A DNA stretch of 47,209 bases. Origin: CAZWVM01 sp964637705. GTDB taxonomy: Bacteria > UBA8481. Under the pieces are notes generated by a model. The model ran no database searches. It was not told where the DNA came from and worked only from the letters and a program-made list of their open reading frames with translations. Positions 7,394 through 17,053 of this stretch are shown here, piece by piece; position 1 is the stretch's first letter, and every line of letters starts with the position of its first letter. A program made the position numbers and the translations under genes. The DNA lies in assembly GCA_964637705.1 (NCBI GenBank), contig CAZWVM010000005.1:1-47209 (forward strand), given 5' to 3'.

Positions 7394-8195
7394 TCAGTTT
7401 GCCGGGTGAAGGTGAATCCTGAGTCGGGACCGATCGAAAAGTATCCGGCGGAATTCTCGCGTCATCTTCATGAGCAGTTCACGGGCATGGCTCACGACCC
7501 GCCCCACCACGTTGAACAACACGAAACGCAGTCGCTTCGGACGGGCGGTCGCGAACTCTTCGGGCAGCGTCAACCGCTTCAGCGCAGAGAACGGATTGTA
7601 GAGAATCGTGTTCGCGCGGAACCATCCGGCCTTGGCGCCAACCCACTTGCTCCGGATCCAACCGCCCGCCAGTTCGTTCACCACCACGTGATGAACATGC
7701 TCGATCGTCCCGGCCTTCAGACGGCGCCACTGGATGATCTCCAATCCGTCGCCCTTTCGATTCGTCACCGCCGAGAAGCTCTTCTCACCCGACCAGAGAA
7801 TCTCCTCGTCCTGGTCCTTGGAGTGAAACGGTTCGAAGAAGTCACGGACCGTCTGCGGGGCGGGAAGTTCATGTCCGATGAGTTCAACGAGCGCCCGATC
7901 GGTCCGGAAGCTAGCGGCTCCGCGCCATCCGTGGCGCCCGCGGCACTTCCGACATGTCGAAGTCCTCGCATTGTTCGCCTCCCGAGGTCCAGAGGCAGAA
8001 GACGGACTCGAGCATCTCAGACGGAGTGAGTCCGAGGAACTTCCTCTTGTGCTTGAGCAGCCGGTCTGTCCCGGTCGCGCCGCCGGAGGCACGGAAAATC
8101 TACACGACTAGCGGCAGTCCAGCATGCGCGGTGAAGAGGGAATCATCGAGTTCGGGGTCGAGTTCGAAGGGAAGCCGGTTGGGGTTCTTTGCCAT
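7394..8195 (-). pseudogene. Decayed IS1380-family transposase
   Basis: Fragments of an IS1380-type transposase occur in order but not in one frame. The N-terminus from ATG 8195 (MAKNPNRLPFELDPELDD, then TAHAGLPLVV) hits a TAG at 8102-8100. The same frame resumes with LKHKRKFLGLTPSEMLESVF. After a frameshift the sequence continues RALVELIGHELPAPQT. The central catalytic core, with the first two acidic residues, is deleted. The C-terminal part then runs GTIEHVHHVVVNELAGG (final catalytic Glu) to ARPKRLRFVLFNVVGR and a stop at 7394. The remnant is about 0.8 kb against about 1.3 kb for a full gene, so it cannot transpose itself. Confidence 0.85.
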
Positions 8196-8223
8196 GTCAA
8201 GTCCTCGTTGTCTTCGGAAGTCC

Positions 8224-8246
8224 ACTTTCACCCGGTGGGTGAAAGT
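8224..8246. repeat. Perfect hairpin beside the IS1380 remnant
   Basis: ACTTTCACCC and GGGTGAAAGT form a perfect 10-bp stem with a 3-nt loop. The structure can extend outward through GAAGT / ACTTC with an internal loop. It sits about 28 nt upstream of the transposase ATG on that gene's strand. This is where a leader hairpin limiting read-in expression, or part of the IS end, would be expected. Confidence 0.55.
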
Positions 8247-8290
8247 CCGAAACTTCTTGTACTACGCCTGAAGGTGGATTAAAAGGAATT

Positions 8291-8316
8291 CCTCTGTGTC
8301 TCCGCGCCTCGGTGGC
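8291..8316 (-). repeat. 8-bp-period repeat block (copy B, single)
   Basis: Read on the minus strand, the block is CCACCGAG, GCGCGGAG, ACACAGAG: three octamers of the same family as 4874-4992 and 11759-11917. I see no facing partner here. The adjacent IS1380 remnant may have removed or displaced one. Confidence 0.65.
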
Positions 8317-8356
8317 AAATCAACTTCCGGGGATCAAGGTGAGGAAAGGGCCCGCT

Positions 8357-9571
8357 TCAGCCCTCGGACCGGGGCAGGCTGACGATGAAGGACGTCGTGA
8401 AATCCTTCTCCACCGAGTTCTCCGCCCTCACGGATCCGCCGTGGGCCTCGACGATGGTCTTCACGATGAAGAGGCCGAGGCCGATGTGTCCCTTCTCGTG
8501 AGTAGCCACGATCGGTGTGAATCTCTGGAAGAGCTTGGGGTGCTCATCGAGAGGGATTCCGGGACCGTCGTCGGCGACGCGAAGCTCGATCGAATCGCAC
8601 CCGTTCGAAAGCGCGGTGTGGATCCGGCTGCGCGCGTACCGGAGGGAATTGTCCACGAGGTTCGATACGACCTGGATGATGCGGTCGGGATCGACCTTCG
8701 CCGGAATCGGGAAGCCGGGAAGATGCGCCTCGATCCGCAGTCCTCTCCGGTCCGCGAGGATGCGCGCGTTGTCGAGCGTCGCTTTCACCGGCTCGCGGAG
8801 ATCGATCGAGACCGTGTTCAGACGGAAGGCCTGCATATCGATGCGGGCGATGTCGAGCAGGTTTCCGATGAGGCGGTCCAGCCGCTGAATGTTGCGGACG
8901 GCGATCTCGGACATGCGCCGCGTGCTCTCGCAGGCCGCGTCACCCGCACTTTTCCTAAGGCTTTCGACGGCGCCCAGGGTCACCGCGAGCGGCGTTCTCA
9001 ACTCGTGGGAGACCGCGGCCAGGAAGTCGGTCTTACGGCGGTCCGTCTCCCTCAGGCGCTCGACGGCCTCCCTCAGGGCGCGGTTGGCGTCCGCCAGGTC
9101 TCGCGCGAAGCTCTGGCTTTCCGCCTCGGCCTCGCGCCTCTGCGCGATCTCCTTCAGGAGGCTTTCCCGAAAGAGCGTGTACTCGTGAGTCAACAGGCGG
9201 CGATCCTCCAGGGCGCGCGCGGCGTCGTACCCGCGCTGGCGGGCGCGGTCGGATTCGCGGTGGGCGATCTCCAATAGCGACAGCAGGGGTGCGACCCGGG
9301 TGTGGAGCCACCCGGGGTCGGTTCCCGCGTCGACCAGGAGGAAGAGCCATGTCGACAGGGGCTTCCAGTCCGGTTCGGGGCCCCGGACGACGATGATCCC
9401 GGCCGCGTGGGATGCCATCGGTCCGAGAAGGGCGGTCGCGTCGTCCGGGGCGTCGGCATAGAGCGCGAAAACGCGCCGGCGCAGGATGCTGCGCTGGGGC
9501 AGGGGCATGTAGACGAATCGCGCAGGCGGCGGGTTGACGAGCGAGATGAGAAGAGGAGGAGGATTATTCAC
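8357..9571 (-). CDS. Soluble sensor histidine kinase paired with a FIST protein
   Basis: A 404-aa kinase with a roughly 130-residue N-terminal region of unknown fold, a coiled coil (about 132-180), HisKA with VSHELRTPLAV (phospho-acceptor His 189), and an HATPase_c domain with SNLVDNSLRYA, a DDGPGIP G1 box and a GHIGLGLFIVKTI G2 box. There is no membrane segment or signal peptide, so it is cytosolic. Start GTG 9571 overlaps the stop of the FIST gene by 8 nt, so the two are co-translated and FIST probably supplies the signal. No response regulator is adjacent; those at 13-17 kb are candidates. Confidence 0.9.
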   Translation of the reverse strand: MNNPPPLLISLVNPPPARFVYMPLPQRSILRRRVFALYADAPDDATALLGPMASHAAGIIVVRGPEPDWKPLSTWLFLLVDAGTDPGWLHTRVAPLLSLLEIAHRESDRARQRGYDAARALEDRRLLTHEYTLFRESLLKEIAQRREAEAESQSFARDLADANRALREAVERLRETDRRKTDFLAAVSHELRTPLAVTLGAVESLRKSAGDAACESTRRMSEIAVRNIQRLDRLIGNLLDIARIDMQAFRLNTVSIDLREPVKATLDNARILADRRGLRIEAHLPGFPIPAKVDPDRIIQVVSNLVDNSLRYARSRIHTALSNGCDSIELRVADDGPGIPLDEHPKLFQRFTPIVATHEKGHIGLGLFIVKTIVEAHGGSVRAENSVEKDFTTSFIVSLPRSEG

Positions 9572-10718
9572 CGAGCAGGCAGGTGACGAAGGTCACGTTA
9601 TGGAAGAACGGTTCCGAGAGGACCCCGCTCTTATGGCGGTAAGGACCGATCTCGCCGAACGAGGGGAATCCCGCCAGCGGCAGATCCGACCCGAAGGCGT
9701 CCAGGACGAGTTTCACTTCCTCATGCCCCTGTTCCGGCAGGATCCATTTTCGACCGGCGCAGCTGACGAGCAGGGCGGCCCCCGCCCGGAAATCGCCCGC
9801 GGAGATTCCGGAAAGCGATTGTTTCACTCCATCGACGACGTTTTCAAGGCTCGCATGGCAGGCCCGCACCCGCGTTCCCTCCTTGATGTGACCGAAGAAG
9901 GTGAGAGCTCCGCTCGAACCGTGGATGCGGGACGCGGTGCGGAGGCTGAAGGTCTCGGACCCGTCGGGGGAATACTCCGCCAGTGCCACGATGCCGAGTT
10001 CCAGCTCCCCCAACGCCTTGCCGTACTGTTCGGTCAGGAACTCCTGGGCCGTCCGGCCCGCGATCCTGAGGATCGAGTTCCTCTCGCAGGATTCCACGAC
10101 GCCATACTCGCCCATCGGCCGCCATCCGCTTGCGGCGTTCAGCCGGAAGGGCAGGGGACCCGCGGCGCCGAGGAGGAGCAGGGTGTCATCGACGGCCGCG
10201 TCCCCCGCGAAGAGTCCGCACCTCTCGAACTGGCGGTCGTCCGCGGCCAGCCCCCCGAAGAACGGGGCGTGGAGGCGGCGACGGAGCTCCTGCACGAGGA
10301 GACAGCCGTCGGTGCGGATTCCGTCCGAGAGAACGAAGACGAGGTCCGGCTCGGCCCCGAGGGATGACCGGAGAGAGGCGACGGCCTTCTCGACGGCCGC
10401 GCCGGTGTCGGACTCGATCCCCCCGCCGGAACCGGTTGCCCAGCGGACGGTTCCGCCCGACGAGACGCCGAGCGCGGCGAGGCCCTGGTGGGCCACGAGG
10501 GATGTCTCGTAGATGCCGTCGCCCGTGCCCCCGCAGAGGATCGCATCGGGGCCCAGGACATCGCGGATTCCGGCCACGAGACCGGTGGTGTCGTCGAGGT
10601 AGTGAACCGAGGAGAAGAGGAAGACGACCTCGGGCGAGAGGGATTGGAGTGCCTCGGCGACCTCGGCCCCGGCCCGGTAGGCGTCCGTCGAGATCGAATG
10701 GACCGACCGGTATCGCAT
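9564..10718 (-). CDS. FIST-domain sensory protein
   Basis: A 384-aa protein built of a FIST_N domain (about 15-190: VVFLFSSVHYLDD, ILCGGTGDGIYE, FVLSDGIRTDG, FFGGLAADD) and a FIST_C domain (about 200-370: GKALGELELGIV, ending GFPSFGEIGPYRHKSG). FIST proteins are predicted small-ligand (amino-acid-like) sensors attached to or encoded beside signalling proteins. The overlap with the histidine kinase downstream fits that. ATG 10718 has GGAGG 8 nt upstream. It is separated from cofD by 87 nt that include a small TTCTTC-G-GAAGAA palindrome just after the cofD stop. Confidence 0.9.
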   Translation of the reverse strand: MRYRSVHSISTDAYRAGAEVAEALQSLSPEVVFLFSSVHYLDDTTGLVAGIRDVLGPDAILCGGTGDGIYETSLVAHQGLAALGVSSGGTVRWATGSGGGIESDTGAAVEKAVASLRSSLGAEPDLVFVLSDGIRTDGCLLVQELRRRLHAPFFGGLAADDRQFERCGLFAGDAAVDDTLLLLGAAGPLPFRLNAASGWRPMGEYGVVESCERNSILRIAGRTAQEFLTEQYGKALGELELGIVALAEYSPDGSETFSLRTASRIHGSSGALTFFGHIKEGTRVRACHASLENVVDGVKQSLSGISAGDFRAGAALLVSCAGRKWILPEQGHEEVKLVLDAFGSDLPLAGFPSFGEIGPYRHKSGVLSEPFFHNVTFVTCLLGE

Positions 10719-10805
10719 GGCGGCTTCCTCCCCTGGATTCCAAGTAAAATTATGGATCGCGGTTGCGGGAGATTGCTAGGGGACGAAGGATTTCTTCGGA
10801 AGAAT

Positions 10806-11732
10806 TCAGGCCTCCAGACAGGCTCGCGCCAGCGCCTCCCTCTCAGGCGTCGACCGCATCACCGTCTGCGCCACGACGGCCTCCATGCCGAGCGCGCGGA
10901 TCTCCTCGACCCGGGAGGAGTCCTCGACGTCGATGACGAGGATGTCGATGAGCCCGCGGTAGAAGGCGGCAACGCCGCCGGCGTCGGAGGCGAGTCCGGC
11001 CGCCCGCATCATCCGGTCCGAGGGGCCCTTCAGGGAACGGCCGCCGACGAGAGGGGAGACGGCGACGCGGTGGGCCTTCGTCGCGGCGAGGGCCTCGCGG
11101 ACGCCGGGCACGGCCAGGATGGGCCCGATGGAGGCGATGGGGTTGGAGGGGGCGATGACGATCCGCTCCGCCTCGCGGATCGCCGCGAGCGCCTCAGGCG
11201 TGGCGCGGGCCGATTCGGCCCCGCGGTAGGAGACGCCCCGGATCTCGGGGCGGCAGAGTTCGCGCACGAAGAATTCCTGGAAGTTCAGCCGACCCTCGGG
11301 CGTATCGACGTGCGTCTGCACAATATCGTCCGTGGCGGGGATGATATCGACCTCGACGCCGAGCGCGCGCGCGATGCGCCGGGCGATCTCCGTCGGCCGC
11401 ACTCCCTCGCGCCGCCACTTCGTGCGGAGGATGTGGACGCCGAGATCCGTGTCGCCCAGGCGGAACCACGCTTCCTCCCCCAGCCGTCTCATCATCTCGA
11501 GCGCCTCGAAGGAATCGTCGAGGAGGCCCCAACCGGTCTCGGGATTCACGAGGCCCGCGAGCGTGTAGGTGACGATGTCCATGTCCGGGGAGACCCAGAG
11601 CCCGTGGCGCTCGACGTCGTCGCCCGTGTTGCCGATGACGGTGAGAGACGAGGGGGGGTGGACGCGCGCGAGGCCGTCCACGAGCTTGGAACCGCCGACG
11701 CCGCCGGCGAGGATGGTGATGGGTCGGGTCAC
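10806..11732 (-). CDS. cofD: 2-phospho-L-lactate transferase
   Basis: A 308-aa CofD, which joins the activated side chain to the deazaflavin Fo to give F420-0 (or its dehydro form). The N-terminal ITILAGGVGGSKLVDGL is the family hallmark. GNTGDDVERHGLWVSPD, PETGWGLLDD, LGDTDLGVHI and IAPSNPIASIGPIL complete the signature. I chose GTG 11732, which places the hallmark at residue 4. A longer frame from 11771 would run through the repeat at 11759-11789, so it is unlikely. No clear Shine-Dalgarno is seen. It lies in a separate unit from cofC and cofE. The deazaflavin synthesis genes (cofG/cofH) are not in the window. Confidence 0.94.
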   Translation of the reverse strand: MTRPITILAGGVGGSKLVDGLARVHPPSSLTVIGNTGDDVERHGLWVSPDMDIVTYTLAGLVNPETGWGLLDDSFEALEMMRRLGEEAWFRLGDTDLGVHILRTKWRREGVRPTEIARRIARALGVEVDIIPATDDIVQTHVDTPEGRLNFQEFFVRELCRPEIRGVSYRGAESARATPEALAAIREAERIVIAPSNPIASIGPILAVPGVREALAATKAHRVAVSPLVGGRSLKGPSDRMMRAAGLASDAGGVAAFYRGLIDILVIDVEDSSRVEEIRALGMEAVVAQTVMRSTPEREALARACLEA

Positions 11733-11758
11733 GGCAGATTGGTCTTCTATGCCGGGAA

Positions 11759-11917
11759 CCACACGAGACACAGGGACACGGAGAAATTCACTCCTGGATT
11801 ACAACGATTCGGAGAGACGTTCGACATCGCTTCCGTTATCGCTGCGACCGCCCACATGCGTCCCATGATGGAGATCCCTGTATCTCGGATCTCTCGGTGT
11901 CTTGGTGCCTCACGTGG
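11759..11917. repeat. 8-bp-period repeat blocks, facing inverted pair (copy C)
   Basis: The forward block at 11759-11789 reads CCACACGAG, ACACAGGG, ACACGGAG. The inverted block at 11891-11917 reads on the minus strand CCACGTGAG, GCACCAAG, ACACCGAG. About 100 nt of non-coding sequence lies between them. The pair fills the gap between the oxidoreductase stop (11948) and cofD. Confidence 0.7.
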
Positions 11918-11947
11918 CTAGTTGAACCGGATTCGGGGACCCACACC

Positions 11948-12958
<1,011 letters not shown>

Positions 12959-12987
12959 GGGGGAACCTCCTGGGGTGTCTTGAGAGG

Positions 12988-13016
12988 AGGATAGGGAAGG
13001 ACGGGGAAAAAGGCAA
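12988..13016 (-). promoter_or_regulatory. Promoter of the LLM oxidoreductase gene
   Basis: TTGCCT (13016-13011) and TATCCT (12993-12988) are separated by 17 nt. The predicted start near 12981 gives a leader of about 22 nt containing the Shine-Dalgarno sequence. Confidence 0.5.
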
Positions 13017-13054
13017 ATGGCAACTCCTCGCTCCTACTCCCCCCGTCATTCCGC

Positions 13055-13060
13055 TATACT
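13055..13060 (+). promoter_or_regulatory. -10 box of the hybrid kinase gene (near-leaderless)
   Basis: TATACT lies 9 nt before the kinase ATG, and no Shine-Dalgarno sequence is seen. The -35 region is C-rich and matches consensus poorly. A start 6-7 nt downstream would leave only 2-3 untranslated nucleotides. Confidence 0.45.
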
Positions 13061-13069
13061 CGCCGTGGC

Positions 13070-15541
13070 ATGTTCCGAACGATCCTCAGGAATTTCCGGC
13101 GCCTTTGGCGGGCTACCTTTCTCGAGCCCCGCCTCGAAGTGGATCCCGACGACGTTCCGGGATTCCTCAGGAGGCAACGCGAGAAGGCCGTCTTCTCGAC
13201 GATGCTCTTCTTTCTCGTGGTATCCCTCTACAACACCTTCGGCCGCCCGGGGATGCCGGTCTTCGCCTCGGCGGCCAACGGGCTGACGCTCATCATCCTC
13301 ATCGTGGGCTTCGGATTCATACTCCACGATCGCTTGCGGGCCGGCGTGCTCATCTCCATGTACGGCGCGCTGGCCGTCCTCGGGATCCTTCAGGCGATGG
13401 CCCTGGCCGTCGGCACGGCCTTTCGTCCCCTGATCATCAACGTGGCCTTCTTCTCGGTCCTCTCCATCTACGCGCTCGTCACATCGGCCCTCTTCCTGGA
13501 TCGCCGCCACGTCGTCGTCTCCGGCGTTCTGGGCGTCCTGTTCATCACTGTCAGCCTCTTCTTCGTCGGCACGAGGGACTTCGCCAATCTCGCGATTCCT
13601 CTCCTCAGTTACGTGATCTGCATCACGGTCCTCGTTACGGTCTTCTCGGGCATCTTCGAGAGGATCCTGGGACGGCTCATGGGGCTGACGGCGAACCTGC
13701 GGCACGAAGTGGAGATGCGCACGAGGGAACTGTCGGAGAGCGAGAAGCGCTACCGCCTCCTCTTTGACAACGCCTCGCTCGGGATCTTCCGCACGACGCC
13801 GCAAGGCCGGGTCGAGTACGCCAACGAGGCCCTGGCGAGGCTCTTCGGGTATGCCTCTTCGCGCGAGGTCGTGGAGCGCGTCGAGCGCGTCGCCGACTAC
13901 TACGCGCGGCCGGCGGAGCGGGAGATGATGGTGCGGAGGGCGGCTGAGACGGAGGGCCAGGTCGTGGCGGAGATCGAGTTCCGGCGGCTCGACGGCTCGA
14001 CCTTTCTCGCCGACTTCCGATTCCGCGCGGTGCGCGGCCCGGGAGGGCGCCTCGAGGGTTTCGAGGGATTCATCGACGACATCACGGCGAAGCGTCGGGC
14101 CGAGGAGGAGAACCGCCGGGCCAAGGAGCGTGCGGAACAGGAGAGCTTCGCCAAGAGCATCTTCCTCGCCAACATGAGCCACGAGCTCAGGACACCCCTG
14201 AATTCGATCATGGGTTTCTCCGAACTCCTCCTGCGGCGCGGCGGCGACGCGCAGACCCAGCGGCACGCCCAGCTGATACACAACGCTGGCGCCGACCTCC
14301 TCGGTCTCATCAATGACCTCCTCGACATCTCGCGCATCGAGGCGGGCACGATCGAGGTCCGGCGTGAGGCCGTGGATATCCGCCGGCTCGTTTCCTCCGT
14401 GGGTCGCGCCTTCGCGGACGAGATCATGGTCCGGGGACTCTCCTACCGGGAACGCCTGCCCGAGGATCTGCCGTCCCACGTCGAGTTCGACGGCAAGCGC
14501 CTGCGGCAGGTGCTCACGAACCTTGTCGGGAACGCCGTCAAGTTCACCTCGAAGGGAAGCATCGCGGTCGAAGTGGAGTGCCGCGCCGGCGGCGGGAGTG
14601 ACGAGATCGACTTGACCGTCCGCGTTGCGGACACCGGACGGGGCATCGCGCCCGAGGACCGGGAACGCATCTTCGAGCTTTTCTACCAGGCCCGGCGGGA
14701 CGGAAAGACGGGAGCGGGCCTGGGACTGGCCATCGCCCGCCAGCTGACCGGGCTGATGGGAGGGTCGATCGCCGTGACGAGCCGGCTGGACGAGGGAAGC
14801 ACCTTCACCGTGACCTTCCCCGGTGTCCGCGTGCTCGATGCCGCCCCCTCCTCGCGGCCGGATGCGGCGGTTTCCGGGGCTCCGCGCCTCACCGGTCGGT
14901 GCCTCCTCGTCGACGACGTCGAGGAGAACAGGATCTACCTGAAGGAACTTCTCTCCGGAACGGGCTTGGAACTCTTCGAGGCCTTCACGGGCGAGGAAGC
15001 GCTCCAGGTGTTACCCGAGGTCCGGCCCGACGTCATCCTCCTGGACCTGCGTCTGCCGGGCATCGACGGGTACGAGGTGTTGAGGAGGTTGCGTGCCACG
15101 GCGGGAGAACGGAAGCCCCCCGTCGTCGCCGTGACCGCATCGGTATTGCCCGAGGACGAGAGGAGGGTCGAGGAGGCCGGGTTCGACGGTCTCCTCAAGA
15201 AGCCATTCGGATACCACGAGCTGATGGCGCGGCTCCTTCGCGTTCTCGGTCAGGACTCCCCCGTGGCGCTCACGGGCGACGACGAGCTCGCGCGGGAATG
15301 GCGACTCCTGCCTCCGGACGCTCGCGTGGCGGTGGAACGTGCGCTCCGCGCGGCCGCGGACTCGGGCGGCGTCAGGCAGATGGCGGCCCTGGGGAGACTC
15401 CTGGAGGAGTCCGGGAAGACCTCGGGACTCGTGTCGGTCGAGAAGACGGGGGATGAGCTCGCGGAGAAGGCCGAGGTGTATGACGTGGCCGGGCTTCGCC
15501 GCGTCATGGCGAACCTGGAGGAAGTGATCGGTCATGGCTGA
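13070..15541 (+). CDS. Membrane hybrid sensor histidine kinase
   Basis: An 823-aa inner-membrane kinase. About six hydrophobic segments (roughly 41-57, 70-86, 91-118, 121-143, 146-167, 173-200) precede a PAS domain (about 226-345). HisKA follows, with ANMSHELRTPLNSIMGFSE (His 371), then HATPase_c (LTNLVGNAVKF, ADTGRGIAPED, GAGLGLAIARQL). A receiver domain (about 610-730) carries the phospho-acceptor Asp 659 in VILLDLRLPGIDG and Lys 711. An 85-residue C-terminal tail has no HPt-type histidine. The stop overlaps the next gene by 8 nt, indicating co-translation with the response regulator. The ligand is unknown. Confidence 0.95.
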   Translation: MFRTILRNFRRLWRATFLEPRLEVDPDDVPGFLRRQREKAVFSTMLFFLVVSLYNTFGRPGMPVFASAANGLTLIILIVGFGFILHDRLRAGVLISMYGALAVLGILQAMALAVGTAFRPLIINVAFFSVLSIYALVTSALFLDRRHVVVSGVLGVLFITVSLFFVGTRDFANLAIPLLSYVICITVLVTVFSGIFERILGRLMGLTANLRHEVEMRTRELSESEKRYRLLFDNASLGIFRTTPQGRVEYANEALARLFGYASSREVVERVERVADYYARPAEREMMVRRAAETEGQVVAEIEFRRLDGSTFLADFRFRAVRGPGGRLEGFEGFIDDITAKRRAEEENRRAKERAEQESFAKSIFLANMSHELRTPLNSIMGFSELLLRRGGDAQTQRHAQLIHNAGADLLGLINDLLDISRIEAGTIEVRREAVDIRRLVSSVGRAFADEIMVRGLSYRERLPEDLPSHVEFDGKRLRQVLTNLVGNAVKFTSKGSIAVEVECRAGGGSDEIDLTVRVADTGRGIAPEDRERIFELFYQARRDGKTGAGLGLAIARQLTGLMGGSIAVTSRLDEGSTFTVTFPGVRVLDAAPSSRPDAAVSGAPRLTGRCLLVDDVEENRIYLKELLSGTGLELFEAFTGEEALQVLPEVRPDVILLDLRLPGIDGYEVLRRLRATAGERKPPVVAVTASVLPEDERRVEEAGFDGLLKKPFGYHELMARLLRVLGQDSPVALTGDDELAREWRLLPPDARVAVERALRAAADSGGVRQMAALGRLLEESGKTSGLVSVEKTGDELAEKAEVYDVAGLRRVMANLEEVIGHG

Positions 15542-16430
15542 GGCGGAACGCATTCTGATCGTGGACGACGAAACCTCGTCGCTGGAACTGCTGGCCCGGG
15601 TGCTCGGGAAGGAAGGGTTCGACATCTTCTTCGCCGAGAGCGGTGCCGAGGCCTTGAAACTCGTCAAGAAGAACGACTACGACCTCTTCCTCCTCGATGT
15701 CCAGATGCCCGGCATGGACGGGTTCGAACTGCTCGGACGAATCCGCGAGCGGAAGGGGCCGGATATCTGCGCCATATTCCTGACCGGCCTCGTGGGCGTC
15801 GAGCATGTCGTCTCCGCTTTCTCCTCCGGTGGCTCCGACTACATCACGAAGCCCTTCTGCAGCGAGGAGGTCCTGGCGCGCGTGAAGCTCCACCTCGAGA
15901 TCCGCCGGCATCGCCGTCACCTGGGCGAACTCGTGGCCCGGCGGACGGAGGAACTCCGCGCGACGGTGAAGACGCTGGAGGACGAGGTCGCCGCCCGTCG
16001 GAAGGCCGAGACGGCCCTGGAACGGAAGAACATCGCCCTCGCGGAGGTTCTCTCTCATCTCGAGGAGGAAAAGAGGCTCTTGCGGCGGGGGATCTCCGAG
16101 AGCCTGGATGCCTTGGTCCGCCCCGTCGCCGACCGGCTGCGGGCGTCCGGGGATTCGCCCCGGCGCGAGCACGTGGAGGTTCTGTTGAAACAGCTCGACG
16201 AGATCTTCCAGCCCTTCGCCGACCGCCTGAAGGAGCTGAAGGCGCGGCTTTCGCCCCAGGAGTTCGAGATCTGCTCGCTGATCCGGTCGGGGCTGGAGAG
16301 CAAGGACGTCGCTCGTGCGCTGGACATATCCGTCGAGACGGTCAAGTGGCATCGCGGGAACATCCGGAAGAAGCTGGGGCTGGAATCCCGCGACGAAGAT
16401 CTCTTTGAATACCTTTCGGACCTGAAGTGA
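15534..16430 (+). CDS. Response regulator with receiver, coiled coil and LuxR-type HTH
   Basis: A 298-aa regulator with an N-terminal receiver (ILIVDDE; phospho-acceptor Asp 55 in LFLLDVQMPGMDG; Lys 106 in YITKPF). A long charged coiled coil (about 120-185) follows, then a helical linker and a C-terminal LuxR/GerE helix-turn-helix (about 233-295, with SPQEFEICSLIRSGLESKD and SVETVKWHRGNIRKKLGLE). It should bind DNA when phosphorylated. The start overlaps the hybrid kinase stop by 8 nt, so it is the likely cognate partner. The coiled-coil insert between receiver and HTH is longer than in classic NarL proteins and may drive dimerisation. Confidence 0.94.
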   Translation: MAEAERILIVDDETSSLELLARVLGKEGFDIFFAESGAEALKLVKKNDYDLFLLDVQMPGMDGFELLGRIRERKGPDICAIFLTGLVGVEHVVSAFSSGGSDYITKPFCSEEVLARVKLHLEIRRHRRHLGELVARRTEELRATVKTLEDEVAARRKAETALERKNIALAEVLSHLEEEKRLLRRGISESLDALVRPVADRLRASGDSPRREHVEVLLKQLDEIFQPFADRLKELKARLSPQEFEICSLIRSGLESKDVARALDISVETVKWHRGNIRKKLGLESRDEDLFEYLSDLK

Positions 16431-16437
16431 CCGGGGG

Positions 16438-16482
16438 ATAGGGGGGCTTCCCCCCCGCGTCCTCCCCCATGAACCCGTCTTG
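16438..16482 (+). repeat. G-run/C-run intergenic repeat, copy 1
   Basis: GGGGGG, CTT and CCCCCCC form a hairpin, followed by a second C-run and AACCCGTCTTG. Copy 2 at 19924-19970 has the same layout and nearly the same 3' flank (AACCCATCTTG), so this is a repeat rather than chance. It lacks a T-tract. An ATG at 16469 lies inside it and is not a credible gene start. Confidence 0.55.
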
Positions 16483-16507
16483 CCGAATGCGCGTCGCCGG
16501 TCAGAAT
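16480..16507 (+). promoter_or_regulatory. Promoter of the stand-alone receiver gene
   Basis: TTGCCG (16480-16485), a 16-nt spacer, CAGAAT (16502-16507), then 9 nt to ATG 16517. No Shine-Dalgarno sequence is present. The -35 box overlaps the 3' end of the G/C-run repeat. Confidence 0.5.
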
Positions 16508-16516
16508 CACGGCGGC

Positions 16517-17017
16517 ATGGCGTCCCAATTCCCACCGACCGACGGTCCGGCCTCGGCCCGGATCCTCATCGTCGACGACGAGCTCGACAGCCTCTCCCTC
16601 ATCGTGGGAGCCTTGGAGAAGGCGGGCTTCGAAGCCTGCTTCGCCGACGGCGGCGAGGCCGCGCTTCGACTCATGCAGAGAAACCTCTACGACCTGGTCA
16701 TCCTCGACATCGCCATGCCGGGCATGGACGGATTCGAGGTGCTGAAGCGGGCGCGCGGCCTCGAGGGGTACGACGCCGTCCCGGTCATCTTCCTGACGGC
16801 GCGAACCGGGGAGCAGACAGCCGGCGAGGCCTTCGCCGCCGGTGGCGCGGATTACATGACCAAGCCCTGTCGTGCGAAGGAACTCCTGGCGCGTATCACC
16901 CACCACCTGGAAGAGGGCCGGAAGCGGAGACGCATCGAGGCGCTCATGGTCGACGCGGCCCGGCAGATGGAGACCGCGGCGGAGCGGTTGAAGCGCGAGG
17001 TTCTGGAGAAGTCGTAG
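16517..17017 (+). CDS. Single-domain response regulator (receiver only)
   Basis: A 166-aa protein that is essentially one CheY-like receiver: RILIVDDE at 15-22, phospho-acceptor Asp 64 in LVILDIAMPGMDG, and Lys in YMTKPC. A short helical tail (HHLEEGRKRRRIEALMV onward) may form a coiled coil. It has no DNA-binding domain, so it probably acts by protein contact or in a phosphorelay with the kinases nearby. ATG 16517 is favoured over 16469 because the longer version begins inside an intergenic repeat and a promoter fits just upstream of 16517. It lies 86 nt after the LuxR-type regulator and may also be co-transcribed with it. Confidence 0.9.
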   Translation: MASQFPPTDGPASARILIVDDELDSLSLIVGALEKAGFEACFADGGEAALRLMQRNLYDLVILDIAMPGMDGFEVLKRARGLEGYDAVPVIFLTARTGEQTAGEAFAAGGADYMTKPCRAKELLARITHHLEEGRKRRRIEALMVDAARQMETAAERLKREVLEKS

Positions 17018-17053
17018 GCCGGTGGAGTGACCCCGCCGTCCATGAGTCTCCGC

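Noticed and set aside
10787..10803. Intrinsic terminator after cofD
   Set aside because: The TTCTTC-G-GAAGAA palindrome is short with a 1-nt loop and lacks a T-tract.
11733..11771. N-terminal extension of cofD to 11771
   Set aside because: It would translate part of the intergenic repeat and places 13 unconserved residues before the CofD hallmark.
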